64,000 nucleotides of DNA from Hyalella azteca (taxonomy: Eukaryota > Arthropoda > Malacostraca > Amphipoda > Hyalellidae). The stretch lies in the NCBI RefSeq assembly GCF_000764305.2, contig NW_025933076.1, forward strand, positions 1 to 64,000. The letters run 5' to 3'. Under the pieces are notes generated by a model. That model worked only from the letters and a program-made list of their open reading frames with translations, was not told the origin of the DNA and searched no databases. Shown piece by piece: positions 1-10,794 of this stretch. The number at the start of each line of letters is the position of its first letter. The first letter of the stretch is position 1. Made by a program: the position numbers and the translations under genes.

Positions 1-1483
1 AGAGATGAACTGGCCTTTCACACTGACAACCCTACTAAGAGATGATTTTCCAGCTGAGAAACTAGTTACCTTTCTGTCAAAGACGGACATCATCGTCAAG
101 CTCTAAAGAACAATACCACAAGCTCTGACCAAAGCACCAGATGCCCAAGAAGGCTGGTGCTAAAAATTCAAAGAGATTCAACGAGAGAGAGTCGCAGCTG
201 AACTTGATACAAACTACAAAGGCCTGATGGAGGAGGCAACTTTTGCAGAAATGTTCAGCATGCAATAATAAAAGCAACAGTAATCTATTTAAAACAGACA
301 AATCGCCTGGCTTCTCTGTAATGCACAAGTAACATCTTGGTTTGAGCTCAGATCCAAAAGCTATAAGCCATCCATTGAATAAGATCTCAAAGAACCAATG
401 AAATAATACTGAAAGTTCCCAAGTAAATCCTGCTGAGTCCAGGTGTAACAAGTGGTCATTGGGCAGCTACTTCCTCACCTTCAAGCTGCTAACAACAACA
501 ACAAAGGCCTGACGTCTGAAGATCTTTTTCAGTGTCTGTGTCACCACGCTCCAAATCCAAATTGAACGGCTGGCCTATAGTGAGGTAATTAATCTTTGCA
601 CCTATAACCGGCTACCACGACCACTAAATCCAAATTGACAACTTGTCTCCAACATGGCAACATACTGACGACTGTCATCACCAAGCCATGGGCCATGGTA
701 AGCTATCATGACTCGCGTCATTGTCGCGATGTCAATTGATCGTATAGTCCCATGGTTGAACTATATAGTTCAACCTTGGTAGAAACTATTGTTGAACTAT
801 ATAGTTCAACCATAGTTTCTGCTAGTTCAACCATCAAACCATGGTATAGTCCTATCCTATCTCCTAGCCCTAGACTCCTATGGCGTTAACGAAAATATAG
901 CATGGCCGCACCTACCTAGAGCCTGAGTAGAGGCTAGTTATCTTCACACACCATGGGCCATGGGCTAAGGCTAGATGGAAATGAATCAAGCCATAAAAAG
1001 TACAAGAATTGGACACTGGACATGGGCCTAGCTATTTCTTCAATCTTCAGTGCCGACACTTCTATTCTATTCTGAGAGTTCCAAAACTTAAAACTACCCA
1101 AGCTCTCGGTAGAATTTACGCTTTCCCTTTACCACGTTTTACTGTGTTTGAATGTTAGATTGATTCAGACCAGTGGAATACTAAAGCCAGTTAAAGTAAT
1201 TTTTGTGCCAAGTCATCTTCTTCATGGGTTGTTATTGACCAAGGCAGATTTGTTTTTCTGACCTAGTGCCTTTTGCTGACTAACCTGCTGCATTAAATGA
1301 ACCTGCTTTCTGGCTATGCTGATATCAAGACTGACCTGTTGCTGAACTGCTGATAATGCTTTTCTTGGCTCTTTAAATAGGTGAGTAAAGGGAATACTCT
1401 TGCCACGCATCTCAGTCCTAAATTTTAATTATTGAATGTTATCAGTAAATGTTTGTACATATAATCAATCATCCCTTAAAGTT
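1..1483. other. Non-genic left flank with repeats
   Basis: I see no conserved coding exon here. A short phrase on the + strand near 205-270 looks peptide-like but is bounded by stops and has no family I recognise. The stretch holds two AT-centred palindromes (754-820) and, at about 998-1075, a fragment sharing two blocks with repeats elsewhere in the window: AAAAAGTACAAGAATTGG (also near 13055 and 63552) and GCCGACACTTCTATTCTAT (also near 13598). The latter looks like a LINE 3' tail. A 5' non-coding exon and promoter of ZUP1 should lie in or upstream of this stretch, but I cannot place them. Confidence 0.5.
754..820. repeat. Pair of TTGAACTATATAGTTCAA palindromes
   Basis: Positions 754-775 are a perfect 22-bp palindrome centred on ACTATATAGT. 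Positions 781-820 form a 40-bp palindrome with one mismatched pair around the same core. A third half-copy of the arm, TAGTTCAACCAT, follows at about 823-834. This looks like a small inverted-repeat element or a cruciform-prone repeat. No terminal duplication is apparent. Confidence 0.7.
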
Positions 1484-1823
1484 GTTTTACAGTTTTGCAT
1501 TAGGTAGATCAATTTGTTCTTATGTGTTCCTAGTGTACTTATGTGTTTCAACTTCCAAGTGTTATTGTTGGATAGGTTTTATGTGTTCTTGTTCCTGCAC
1601 TTTTGCAGAGCGGCCAATGTGGGGCATATTCCTGTCTCTTATACACATCTAGATGTGTATAAGAGACAGGGCCTAGAATATGCCCCACGTTGGCCGCTCT
1701 GCAAAAGTGCAGGAACAAGAACACATAAAACCTATCCAACAATAACACTTGGAAGTTGAAACACATAAGTACACTAGGAACACATAAGAACAAATTGATC
1801 TACCTAATGCAAAACTGTAAAAC
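1484..1823. repeat. Inverted repeat centred on a sequencing adapter (artefact)
   Basis: The left arm (1484-1631) and right arm (about 1676-1823) are near-perfect reverse complements, and the centre is a complete 38-bp Nextera mate-pair junction (1632-1669). Reading through it on either strand gives the peptide SYTHLDVYKRQ, the translation of the back-to-back mosaic ends. The arms differ by only a base or so (for example CCAATGTGG against CCAACGTGG). This is best explained as an untrimmed circularisation junction built into the contig. A biological foldback element would not have this exact synthetic centre. Confidence 0.93.
1632..1669. other. Nextera mate-pair junction adapter, copy 1
   Basis: Two 19-bp Tn5 mosaic ends (AGATGTGTATAAGAGACAG and its reverse complement) lie back to back with no spacer. 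This exact 38-bp palindrome is the circularisation junction of Nextera mate-pair libraries and is not a natural eukaryotic sequence. Confidence 0.97.
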
Positions 1824-2250
1824 ATTCATTTGGTCTATTCATTTGATCAAAACTGTCATTGGTCTATTTGGTCATCTGTATTCTGTATTGGTCACTAAGC
1901 AGTAAGCTGACCTGGCCTGACCAGACCAAAGCCTACAGAACTTTAGCTTAGCTGCTTAGGTACCTTCCTGGGCTTCCAAGTGATCCAACATGACTGTCCA
2001 CCCTCCAGCTGCACTGTGGATTGGACTGTGCACTGCCATACTGGTCACTGAACACCCTACCCGGCTACCCCTAGCCTGGCTGGCCTGGGCTGAATAGTGA
2101 AATAAATAATCTGTAGCAAGGACAGAAAACAGTCAGCAGCTGAGCAGCATAAAGTAATTTTTTTTATTTAGTTGCTACCTACTAACTGGCATTCATATTT
2201 TAATTTGATCACATTTATCCTACACACTTTTCACAGGCCATAAATCTGTA

Positions 2251-5200
2251 ATGGCAGATGCCAAAAATGGTAGTCCAGATGCAGAAGCATCATTGGATTT
2301 TCATGAATTTATTTGCCCCATATGTGGAATAAATGAAGTCTCTCCTATGAAGCTGGAGCTCCATGTAAATCAGGTTGGTCTTATAAATAAATGATTTTCA
2401 ATGATTTACCTCAATAGGCTCAATTCCACCAACCACCATTGCACTGTATTGCCAGTTGCCCAGTTGCCACATTAGTTGCTGCTTAGCAATGGCCTGCCGC
2501 TCATTACTAAAACTTCTAATAATACTGGACTACTGGTTGTTGCAGGTTGTAGTCACTGGTCAGTGGTCAGCAAGCAACTGGGTGGCCATGGCTGGAGGGA
2601 CTTGTTAGAGTACCAAGCTATTTTTTAGACTTGCTGTTTCTGCTCACAAATCTCTTGCCCATGTCATTCATAAGCTGTTGACTCAGCATCTGAACTTCTG
2701 AAGCAGAGTCTCAGTCACACAGTAGACTCAAAGCTAGCTAGGCCTGCTAGTAAATACATGGAGATTTGTATCCAGAAACAACTCCCTGGCAGTGGCACTA
2801 TCAGGTGGCAAAAATTTGTTATTGTCTCATCCAGCCTGGGCCTGGCCCAAATCTATAGAAAACTTACAGTCCTGTTTTTAAAACCTCATGAAATGAGCAA
2901 AATAGTTTTTTTGACTGCTTCATATTTAACAGATGTATATATGTTAAGTTTAACTATAAATTCCATGTTAATAACCCTCTAATCAAATAATATCCCTCAA
3001 TTGATCAATTTCATTATTGAATATTTTTTATTATTGAGTATATTTTATTATTGAATATAAATGCTTAAAACCTTTCTTAAATTTATAGATACTAATAATA
3101 TGACAAATTTTGGTGAATGCAAACCAAACAACATTCTGAGTCTGAAGCTATTAAAATAAATGAACCAATTTATAAATGAATAATATGCATTTAAAAATTA
3201 TTTTTTAAAGACAACACTTCTGAAGAATCCAGTGCCTTGGATGTTACACATGCACAATGAATTTCTAATTTTATTTTCAAATATTAGTAAAATTCTTTTT
3301 TCAGAATTTTGTTGAGATATCAAAATTTTATAAATTTTTACAATTATTTATTCTGTCAACTGATTCATGCATTGTCTCTGACTAGAGATTCACTGGGGAG
3401 CCAAGGGGGGCGCCAGCCTGAAAAAGTTTGGGAACCACTGCTTTAGAGCAAATGGGAATAACATCTGTATGGATTTAGATATTTTTATAATTGATAGATT
3501 CTTCCCCCTTTACTGTGATTCTCCATTAAAAATGAATAGGAGTTGAAACTCTGACTTAATAAATTAAGTGCTTAAGAACTTGCAAAATTTTAGATGAAGA
3601 TTAAACTTTTTGACTGATCCACATTAGATTTAGAAATAAGTTAGATAGGTATTGGAATTAAAGGAAGACTTTTAATTTGTAACAGGATATTGAAAGACAA
3701 CAAAATTTATGGGTGTCGAAGTCTTGAAATATGATGGAAGTAGATACTAGATTTAGGTTATGAAGTGATATATTTGTTATTAAAATTTTTGGGTCTCCAA
3801 TTTAAGATATTTAAATTTTTCAATTAACTTCTCATTGTTCAAGGCACTGGGTAGTTTTAATTTTCTGAAAACACTTTGTACTGTTCAATTCTTCTTTTTG
3901 TTGATATTTAGAATATGGAGCATAAACTCTAAAATTCCAATGTGTCCTACTCTATGGATCAGTTNGCCTAATGGAAACCTCATGTGAAGAACTTTGTACC
4001 TGTCTCTTATACACATCTAGATGTGTATAAGAGACAAGGTGTATATAGTGACATGCAAAAGTATTGAATAAATTAAAGTTTCCTTCATATCTCAAGTTAA
4101 AGTGCAATATTTTGCATAATATTTGGTCAGTATATTGCTAATGGTACTAGAAATATTATTTAGAAAGGATATTGAACAGTAAGCTTTGTTTAGATTTTAT
4201 TCAATTACTTTCTTTTTGCATTTGGTTTTCAAGTACAAACTAATTACAAAGTACATAACTGGACAAGAATTTGTCTTAGATTTCTAACCTTTGTCCTGTA
4301 ATGTTACCAATTTTGTCTGGCTATTGACCTAAACTTGAATACTGTTGAACGGGGTAATAAGGGACAGTTTTGAGAATTTTTTGTTAATAACTTCTTACCA
4401 TGAAACATTTCATAAATGAGTTTGGGCTCATTTTAAAGGTCTTTGTGAGGGCAATTGTATGGCATCTCAAAAAATTCCATATGCTATTCGTAAGGTGCTA
4501 GACACAATATAAAAGGCTCCTGAATTAATCTGGAAATGGGGTAATAAGGGACAATTGAAATAAAACTCAATTTTAAAATGTTTAAAGCATGCAGAGTGTA
4601 CTCATCTATTACTAACAGTACTCTGAAGTCCTCCTCTTCCTTTGTAGATGATGTAAATGTAGAATAAATTGTAAAAAAGGACCGGACATGGGGTAAGACG
4701 GGACCACTAAATGATCCTGTTTTACCACACAAGTGGTCCTATCTTACCCCACAAATGGTCCTGTCTTACCCCACAAATGGTCCTCGATTACCCTACAGTT
4801 TATCAAAAATAGTTTTTAAATGAATATATTATTGAATGAATATATTATTTGTCAAAATTTTCATCTTTTGCTCAAACTTCATTATAACTTGTTAGCTTTT
4901 TTAATTAGAGAAATTTAGTGCACTATTTTAAATTGCATCAAAGGGATATAGAAAATAGGGATGTCTATTCCCATTAGTGAGCTGCAGAACTATGTGCAAG
5001 ATTGTCAGGGAGAAAAATCATTGTGTGAAACATGAAAAATAATTATGATCACAACTCTGTGAGAGGGCATGAGCTATGTTAGAAGTGCACCACAAATGCA
5101 GTTAGCAAGAAAACGCATGACGTCTGACACTTGAGTTATTATCCATTGGTTTTATTACCAATTTGATAAATTTTCAGACAATGACACTAATGGAATATGC

Positions 5201-8200
5201 ATGAAGCATCTAACAGTGCTCTACAATGAACCAAAGCCAACCTACTATTACTATGCTTAACAAAGTTTTCTCCTGACAAAAACTTCAATGTTTTAACCTA
5301 AAAATGACACTACATTTCCATGAAATGTTGGAGGACTGTCCCTTATTACCCCACCCGTCCCTTATTACCCCATTTGACGGTATGATTTTAAGTATTTATG
5401 GGAAATATACAAGTGCTACATTAAATTTTATTCATTTCAGGTTCATTTTAGTGAAGCATCTGATGATCCCTCGATCATGTGCCCTCTCTGTCCAGCCTCA
5501 TTCAAATCCATACAAGCAACTGAACAGCATGTGAATGATGTACACTCTGATACTACTGAAGGAGAGGTGAAATTTGCCTGCATTTAACTGGTCTAGCATA
5601 TAAAATTTTTAAAGTGTCAATATAGTAAAGATTCAATGTGAGGATGACTTATTTTTTAAATGAAAATAATTATTTTCTCCATGATTTGTTGGAAAAATGT
5701 GTGTCATGGTTTGAATTTTAATCAATGTACCACTTTACTCAGAGGGACTTGCCAAAAGCTGTTCAAGTATCACAAGACCTGCCAGGAAGAATCTCAAGTA
5801 AGGGTGCTACTGGAAGCAGCTTTGATAGCATTGAAGATACTGGTGTTTGTCCAGTGTGTTTACGTAAAAACTTCACAAATAGTGCATTGCTGGCTGAGCA
5901 TCTGGAAGAACACTTCAACAGTGCCAGCCATCAACAAGGTGAGTAGTTGACTAGTTGACCATCACCCAACTTATATTTTTCATTAAAAGACAACACCTAG
6001 AGTAACTTTATGCTTATGCTTTCTAGTTTCTACTTCAAGGATCATATTTTGTTTAATCTATTAATGTAATTTTGATATTTTAAAATTTATTCATTATATA
6101 GAAATAGAATTAAGTATATACCTACATATAATACATATATAAATATAATTTTGTTGGTTCTAAATTTTTACTTGAAAAATGTAAGCTTAATTGTCACTGT
6201 TAAAAAATTGCAGCATATATCTGTATCAATACACCTTTTTATTATTCTTTTAGTTATCCTCCTTGTTATGAACACTAAGCATCAAATTAAATTAAATTTC
6301 TCATAGGGAATGGATCAACTAGTGCCATCTCGCTCACATCAAAAGAAAAAAGCCTGAAACAAGTTTTAGAAGAGCAAGAATTTGCTAAACTGCAGGCAAG
6401 TACTGTCCCCTTCAAGTACTGTCCATTTTAGATTCCCTACAATATTCACACTAAATTCACATTGAATACTTTGCAGCTTAACATTTTATTAATTGGCATG
6501 CTTTATGGCAATACTATTTGTAATTTGTCACTTTTGCCTAATGGAAACCTCATGTGAAGAACTTTGTACAGTATCACTCTGTACAGAAAGAATGATTATA
6601 AATTTTGAAAAAATTCTTGTAAATCTTGAAAAATAACATTTACCAAAATTTAATATCTTTAAAAAAGCTTTTATGTATTTCAAAAAAGCATTTAGCTTTG
6701 AATTAAAAGCTTAGAACTAGAAAAGACTTGCAGACAGTTATACAAACATGTAAAAATTGTTTACAATTTATCTAACTGGTAGAAGTATTTTTATTGTACA
6801 GAATTTAAAAGTACCTGGCTTCAAGTTATTATTTACAGGCTCATATCAAACTTGAATATTTGTTGAATGCATCTGTTATTACTTGTTACGAGATACACTT
6901 GTATGTACTAATTTCCAAGTTTTGCTTGTATATACTTCCAGGAATTATTTTGAGCTAAAATATTGTCATTATTTTACTCTTTTGAAGTGTTTATTGATGT
7001 ATAATAACCTTTGTTTTGACTTTTTATTGCTACTTTATGGTCTTCATTAACTTCAAATCAAATAATTTTTACATGCAGGCTAAATATGGCATGGATGACA
7101 ACATGAGCCATCAGCAGCAATCTGAGCGTGCCATGGAGCGCGCTGCCTACCGCGGCCAGCTCAACATTGCAGACATGTATGAGCAGCGCATCAAACAAGC
7201 ACAAGCCCATAGCACGGGACTTGATGATAACTCGACTAGAACCAAAGGTGCAGTAGTGCAAGTCATGCTTATGTAAGAAATGTTCAATTTGGCAGTCTTG
7301 TGGGTGTAATATAAGTGTTTTATTATTCATTTGAAGTATTAATTCATCAAAACACTTTGGCTATTAACTTTTCAATGTTCCAGCATACCGCTGGATTAAA
7401 TCCAAATTGCTGTTTGATTATTTTTAAAGTATCTTTATTCTTTAGTCTTTACTCCTCCTGTGTTTCTTGGGTATATACTTATTGGGAACTACGGTATAGT
7501 TAAGATCACATATATGGGATCAGCAAGTTATGGGTTCAAAATCACAGCTAGCTGTGAACATTGCACTTGATGTCGGGCCAAACATGGCCTAATATGCAAT
7601 GCTGACTATTTTAAATCATTATGATCATTATTTTTAGCACACATTTTTCTTATCATTATCATTAAGGGTTAAATTTGTTAGTTTTAGTGTGCTGGTATTC
7701 TGGATTGGCTGAGAATGAATTAGATTTGTGTTATTGTTACTAAGAACGTATGCTAAATCTTGAAATATTGAATCAAATTTAGGCTAAAAAGTTGTTAATT
7801 ATATTATTTTTAAATATTGTATTTAGCTTCATTAGGCTTAAAGGTGCTAGTTTCATGTTAGTTTTTCTCCTTTTTTTATTGCTTCTATTATTTGCATTCC
7901 ACTACAATTTCATTGTTTGCATGCCGATTGTTCAGGCATTATTGAGAAGCTCTTGCCAGTCAGCCTACAGTGGCGGGATGTTAAGAGCGTTCACTTGTGC
8001 TCAGCAGTAGACCATTTCTCCAGCAGCTACGGCGACAAGGGATGGGGCTGCGGGTACCGGTGAGGAACTATATTGCCTTCCTCAAAATTAACAATCTTGT
8101 ATAAATGAACTTGGTTGGAAGTATATCAAAATTTAGGTCTTTCAAATTTACTGTTTCCTAAGCATATTAAATCAGGCAGATAATGTATTAATTCACATTT

Positions 8201-10794
8201 ATAAAAATTTTGTTTCTCTTCTCCGTTCAACAAAGCTCTATTGTTACACTGATGACTGTGCAGTATGCCACAGGCAACCTGATATGCTACGGTTTACTAT
8301 AGGCGGCCTGACATGTTACGGTTTACTATAGGCGGCCTGACATGTTACGGTTGAACTTCTCTCACCGCTTTGCATTTTAGGTAGTATTCCTTCATATACT
8401 TTCCCAACCAAATTCTCCTAACGTAATTGGAATGGACCGCAAGAAATTCCTACTCAGCCGGAAAACTCCACTGTACTAGACAGGTCCATTTTGTACCAAA
8501 TTTGGTACAATCCACAATTGTGGTGTCCACAAACAGTTGTAAGAACGGAAGTAATATCTTGCTCTATATTATTAGTCTATAATAACTCTTTGTATTCTAA
8601 CCACTTTCAACTTCAAATCTAACAAAACGCTGTGTCATGTAACCTTAAGTTAGTACTCATCCACTATTCACACTCTATTTAAGCCATGACAAATGTAGGA
8701 TCTATTGGCTGGACTGGATTAGTGTTAGAAGGTAATATTAGTAAAATAATGAAGAGATTATTGTTGTGGACCATTAATGTTGTAATTATTAATGAAATGC
8801 TAGGGATGATCAGATCACTTCAGCACCTCTCTCCTTACTTGCATTCCATTCTGAGTCTTAATGCTTCAAACATTTTTAATAATTTTGAACGCTCCATCTA
8901 AAGTATTTCCTGATTACAGGAATGCTCAAATGCTGCTGAGTTCTCTCCAGTGCGAGGAGAAGTATAGGAACTGCTTAGGTCTCCCCGAAGGCGCGGTGCC
9001 TTGCATCTCTGCTCTACAACGTCGCATTGAAGCAGCCTGGACAGAAGGCTTTGATTTGCAGGTCTGCTTGTACTGCCTTTGAAACTATCCACTCATGATA
9101 AAAGAATTATGAACTGAAGTTTGTTCTCCATTAATGCAGGTAATCCCACGAATAATCCAGAAAATTAATATTTCAGTGAATGATTGTGTTTGATTTAATT
9201 TAGAGTCCAATAAGCGCACTAATTGGCCCGGACTTGCCTACATTAATCTTGACTCAACCTACGCTACTAAACCTGTGTACAGGGTCGTGATCAGCTTGGC
9301 GGCCGCCTCCTGAACACGAGGAAGTGGATTGGGGCTACGGAGCTGGTGAGTCTTCTTTCGTCGCTACGTATCCGCTGCAAGCTCCTGGACTTTCATCAAC
9401 CTTCAGGCCCTGGCTCCACTCACCCCGCCCTCTTCCAGTGGTGTCTCGAGTACTTCTCTGCCACCAGGGACTTCACGCTGCCTCTCTATCTCCAGCACCA
9501 AGGTACTTAATGCTATCTTGCTTCATAGACGCTTCGGATACTTGCATAGGCAGACCTAGATATATACTGCAGGGCGGTCCTGATACGTTCACTTAGCCTA
9601 AACGTCCAGGGCTTCAGGTATTGTTCACGTTGTGGTTACTCCCCTCAGCTTCAATTTTAGTTTTTTTTTAACTTAGGCATCGTCTGAAGTTAGTGCTCTC
9701 TTTATAGAGCGCAAAAAAAAAACTCCGTAAGCCGAATATCACCTTGGCATTGGAGGCAATTTGTACTCTACCCTTACAATTTCATCTCAGTGCCATATAA
9801 AAAATTTTTTTATGGTATAGAAGCATTCATGCTCATCTAAAATTAGTGGTTGAGTATTATTCTTAACAATAATCGACTTCGGTGTTCTAACTCGAACTGC
9901 AATGCCTAGTTTTAGAAATATATTCATATACTTATTTACCCTCCAATTCTTAGAGGTTGAATGGTAGATATATCGTGTTGAAACGGTATATATGGTCTGC
10001 TGCTAATAAATTTTAATTGACTAATGATCTTGGCTTGCTGCAATTCCTGAAACGATTCTACATCTGCTGCAGGTCACTCGCGCACTGTGATCGGGTGTGA
10101 GGTGCTCACTGACAACGTCAAAGGCAGAGACTCTGTCATAAGGCTGCTCGTTTTGGACCCTTCATTTTCCCCTGCTCAAATTTCTCCGCTCTCTGCTCAT
10201 CTTGAAATTTCTAAAGAAAACGATCCTACAAATTCATCAGCTCGTGGTAACTCTTCTAGAGTAGACTACCAGACTCCGACTCAGAGTATGGTGGGTTACA
10301 CTCTCTCTGGAGAACGCGTTGTTGACACGGAATGTCACGAGTGGCTTTTTCAAAGCAGGGGCCGAGGAAGAGGCCGAGGTCGTGGTCGCGGTAGAGGGTT
10401 TACTGCAAACAAAAATGAATACGGTGGAGAAAGGACATTCACTGTGGCTTCGGCTCTGCGGAGCCTGAGGAAACCTCTTCACAGTCTCTGTCAAGACCAA
10501 TACCAAATTGTTGCTGTCACTGGCGTCATGGAAAACGAAGATGAGTTCCAGGTACATAAGAACATTTGTTTGTTGAACTAAGTAATGTAAATCATATTCA
10601 TAGTGGGTTTGATTATAATAATCAAACGTGATTTCATGAATATTCAACAGATCTCATCCAACCAATTGATACAATTCATTAGAAACGTTAATTTTCTAGG
10701 TCAGAGTTTACGTATTTTGATACTGAACAATAACTTTTGTCCTGATTTGCAGAGAAGCAAAGTGCTGCGGTCAACTCGTCTGCCGGAATCCTGA
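2251..10794 (+). CDS. ZUP1: Zinc finger-containing ubiquitin peptidase 1 (ZUP1/ZUFSP), complete, 10 coding exons
   Basis: This encodes a deubiquitinase of the C78 (UFSP-fold) family; known members cleave K63-linked ubiquitin chains and act in genome maintenance. Coding exons read as 2251-2373 (exon begins 2237), 5441-5566, 5743-5938, 6307-6395, 7079-7247, 7936-8059, 8920-9061, 9283-9502, 10073-10551 and 10753-10794. All phases agree and give 569 aa, close to the roughly 580 aa of vertebrate ZUP1. C2H2 fingers lie at about residues 22-44 (split by intron 1), then in exon 2 (CPLC...HVNDVH) and exon 3 (CPVC...HLEEH). The peptidase domain has the catalytic Cys273 in GDKGWGCGYR, His398 in GHSRTVIG and Asp425 in LLVLDPSF. 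Exon 8 reads through an internal GTGAGT without splicing, which keeps the conserved VSLLSSLRIRC. The intron after exon 4 uses a GC donor. A long insertion with an RG run precedes the C-terminal strand QYQIVAVTG. A 5' untranslated exon upstream is implied by the acceptor at 2235-2236. Confidence 0.95.
3181..3377 (+). repeat. Dispersed repeat family A, copy 1 (ZUP1 intron 1)
   Basis: This aligns over nearly 200 bp with 62845-63042, sharing long identical runs such as AAAGACAACACTTCTGAA and TTGGATGTTACACATGCACA. It ends in TTATTCTGTCAACTGATTCATG, the start of the tandem units at 63011. It has no coding capacity. By character it is part of a non-autonomous transposon or LINE 3' region. Here it is followed directly by a hAT-type terminus (3391-3440), which suggests that both belong to one truncated element. 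Confidence 0.8.
3391..3440 (-). mobile_element. hAT-type terminal fragment
   Basis: The reverse complement reads CAGTGGTTCCCAAACTTTTT followed by a CAGGCTGGCGCC block. It matches the left end of the complete element at 51287-52095, including the downstream TTGG..CCCCAGTG block. The partner terminus is not visible nearby, so the copy is truncated or fused to the family A repeat on its left. Confidence 0.75.
3965..4036. other. Single-N gap, misplaced 34-bp read fragment and Nextera junction, copy 2
   Basis: Position 3965 is N. Bases 3966-3999 are identical to 6536-6569. Bases 4000-4036 are the mate-pair junction lacking its final G. The 34-bp copy therefore looks like one half of a mate pair whose true position is 2.57 kb downstream, pasted in with the adapter. 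Sequence on the two sides of this block may not be contiguous in the genome. Confidence 0.93.
4351..5371. mobile_element. MITE-like element with GGGGTAATAAGGGACAGT inverted ends (ZUP1 intron 1)
   Basis: The left end, GGGGTAATAAGGGACAGT (4351-4368), is the exact inverse of 5335-5352. The right end carries a second, slightly diverged terminal copy to 5371. Related motifs recur inside at 4540-4555 and 4689-4800, where a 22-bp unit around AAATGGTCCTGTCTTACCCC is tandemly repeated. It has no transposase frame. A degenerate relative of the right end lies at about 16549-16593. I could not identify an unambiguous target-site duplication, so the superfamily is open. Confidence 0.7.
7936..8059 (+). CDS. 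ZUP1: ZUP1 exon 6, catalytic cysteine exon
   Basis: The exon reads from IIEKLLPVSLQW to GDKGWGCGYR in frame, between a TTCAG acceptor ending at 7935 and a GTGAGG donor. The motif DHFSSSYGDKGWGCGYRN, completed by exon 7, is the most conserved block of ZUFSP peptidases. Its Cys (residue 273) is the nucleophile. Exon phases (1 in, 2 out) fit exons 5 and 7. Confidence 0.93.
8273..8351 (+). repeat. 29-bp minisatellite, about 2.7 units, ZUP1 intron 6
   Basis: The unit GGCGGCCTGACATGTTACGG plus TTTACTATA is repeated at 8273, 8302 and 8331. The first unit is diverged (GGCAACCTGATATGCTACGG) and the last is truncated. It is intronic, with no sign of function. Confidence 0.88.
10073..10551 (+). CDS. 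ZUP1: ZUP1 exon 9: catalytic His/Asp plus lineage-specific insertion
   Basis: The exon begins with the catalytic GHSRTVIG and reaches LLVLDPSF within 30 residues, so both remaining triad residues are on this exon. About 70 residues follow that have no counterpart in the vertebrate proteins as I know them. They are polar and end in RGRGRGRGRGRGRG (residues 492-505, bases 10357-10398) before the frame rejoins the family at ASALRSLRK and QYQIVAVTG. The frame is open throughout, no convincing splice pair removes the insertion, and codons of the RG run vary (AGA, CGA, CGT, CGC), so it is not a simple microsatellite. Confidence 0.88.

Noticed and set aside
77..451. 124-codon minus-strand frame with a leucine-rich stretch
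   Set aside because: The composition is low-complexity (CTG/TTG runs antisense to CAACAA-type sequence), with no recognisable signal or domain pattern.
1449..1793. Overlapping frames on both strands containing SYTHLDVYKRQ
   Set aside because: They are translations of the Nextera junction and its inverted flanks, not proteins.
9346..9352. GTGAGT after GCTACGGAGCTG as a splice donor in ZUP1
   Set aside because: Reading through preserves the family sequence VSLLSSLRIRCKLLDF up to the next donor at 9503, so the exon continues.
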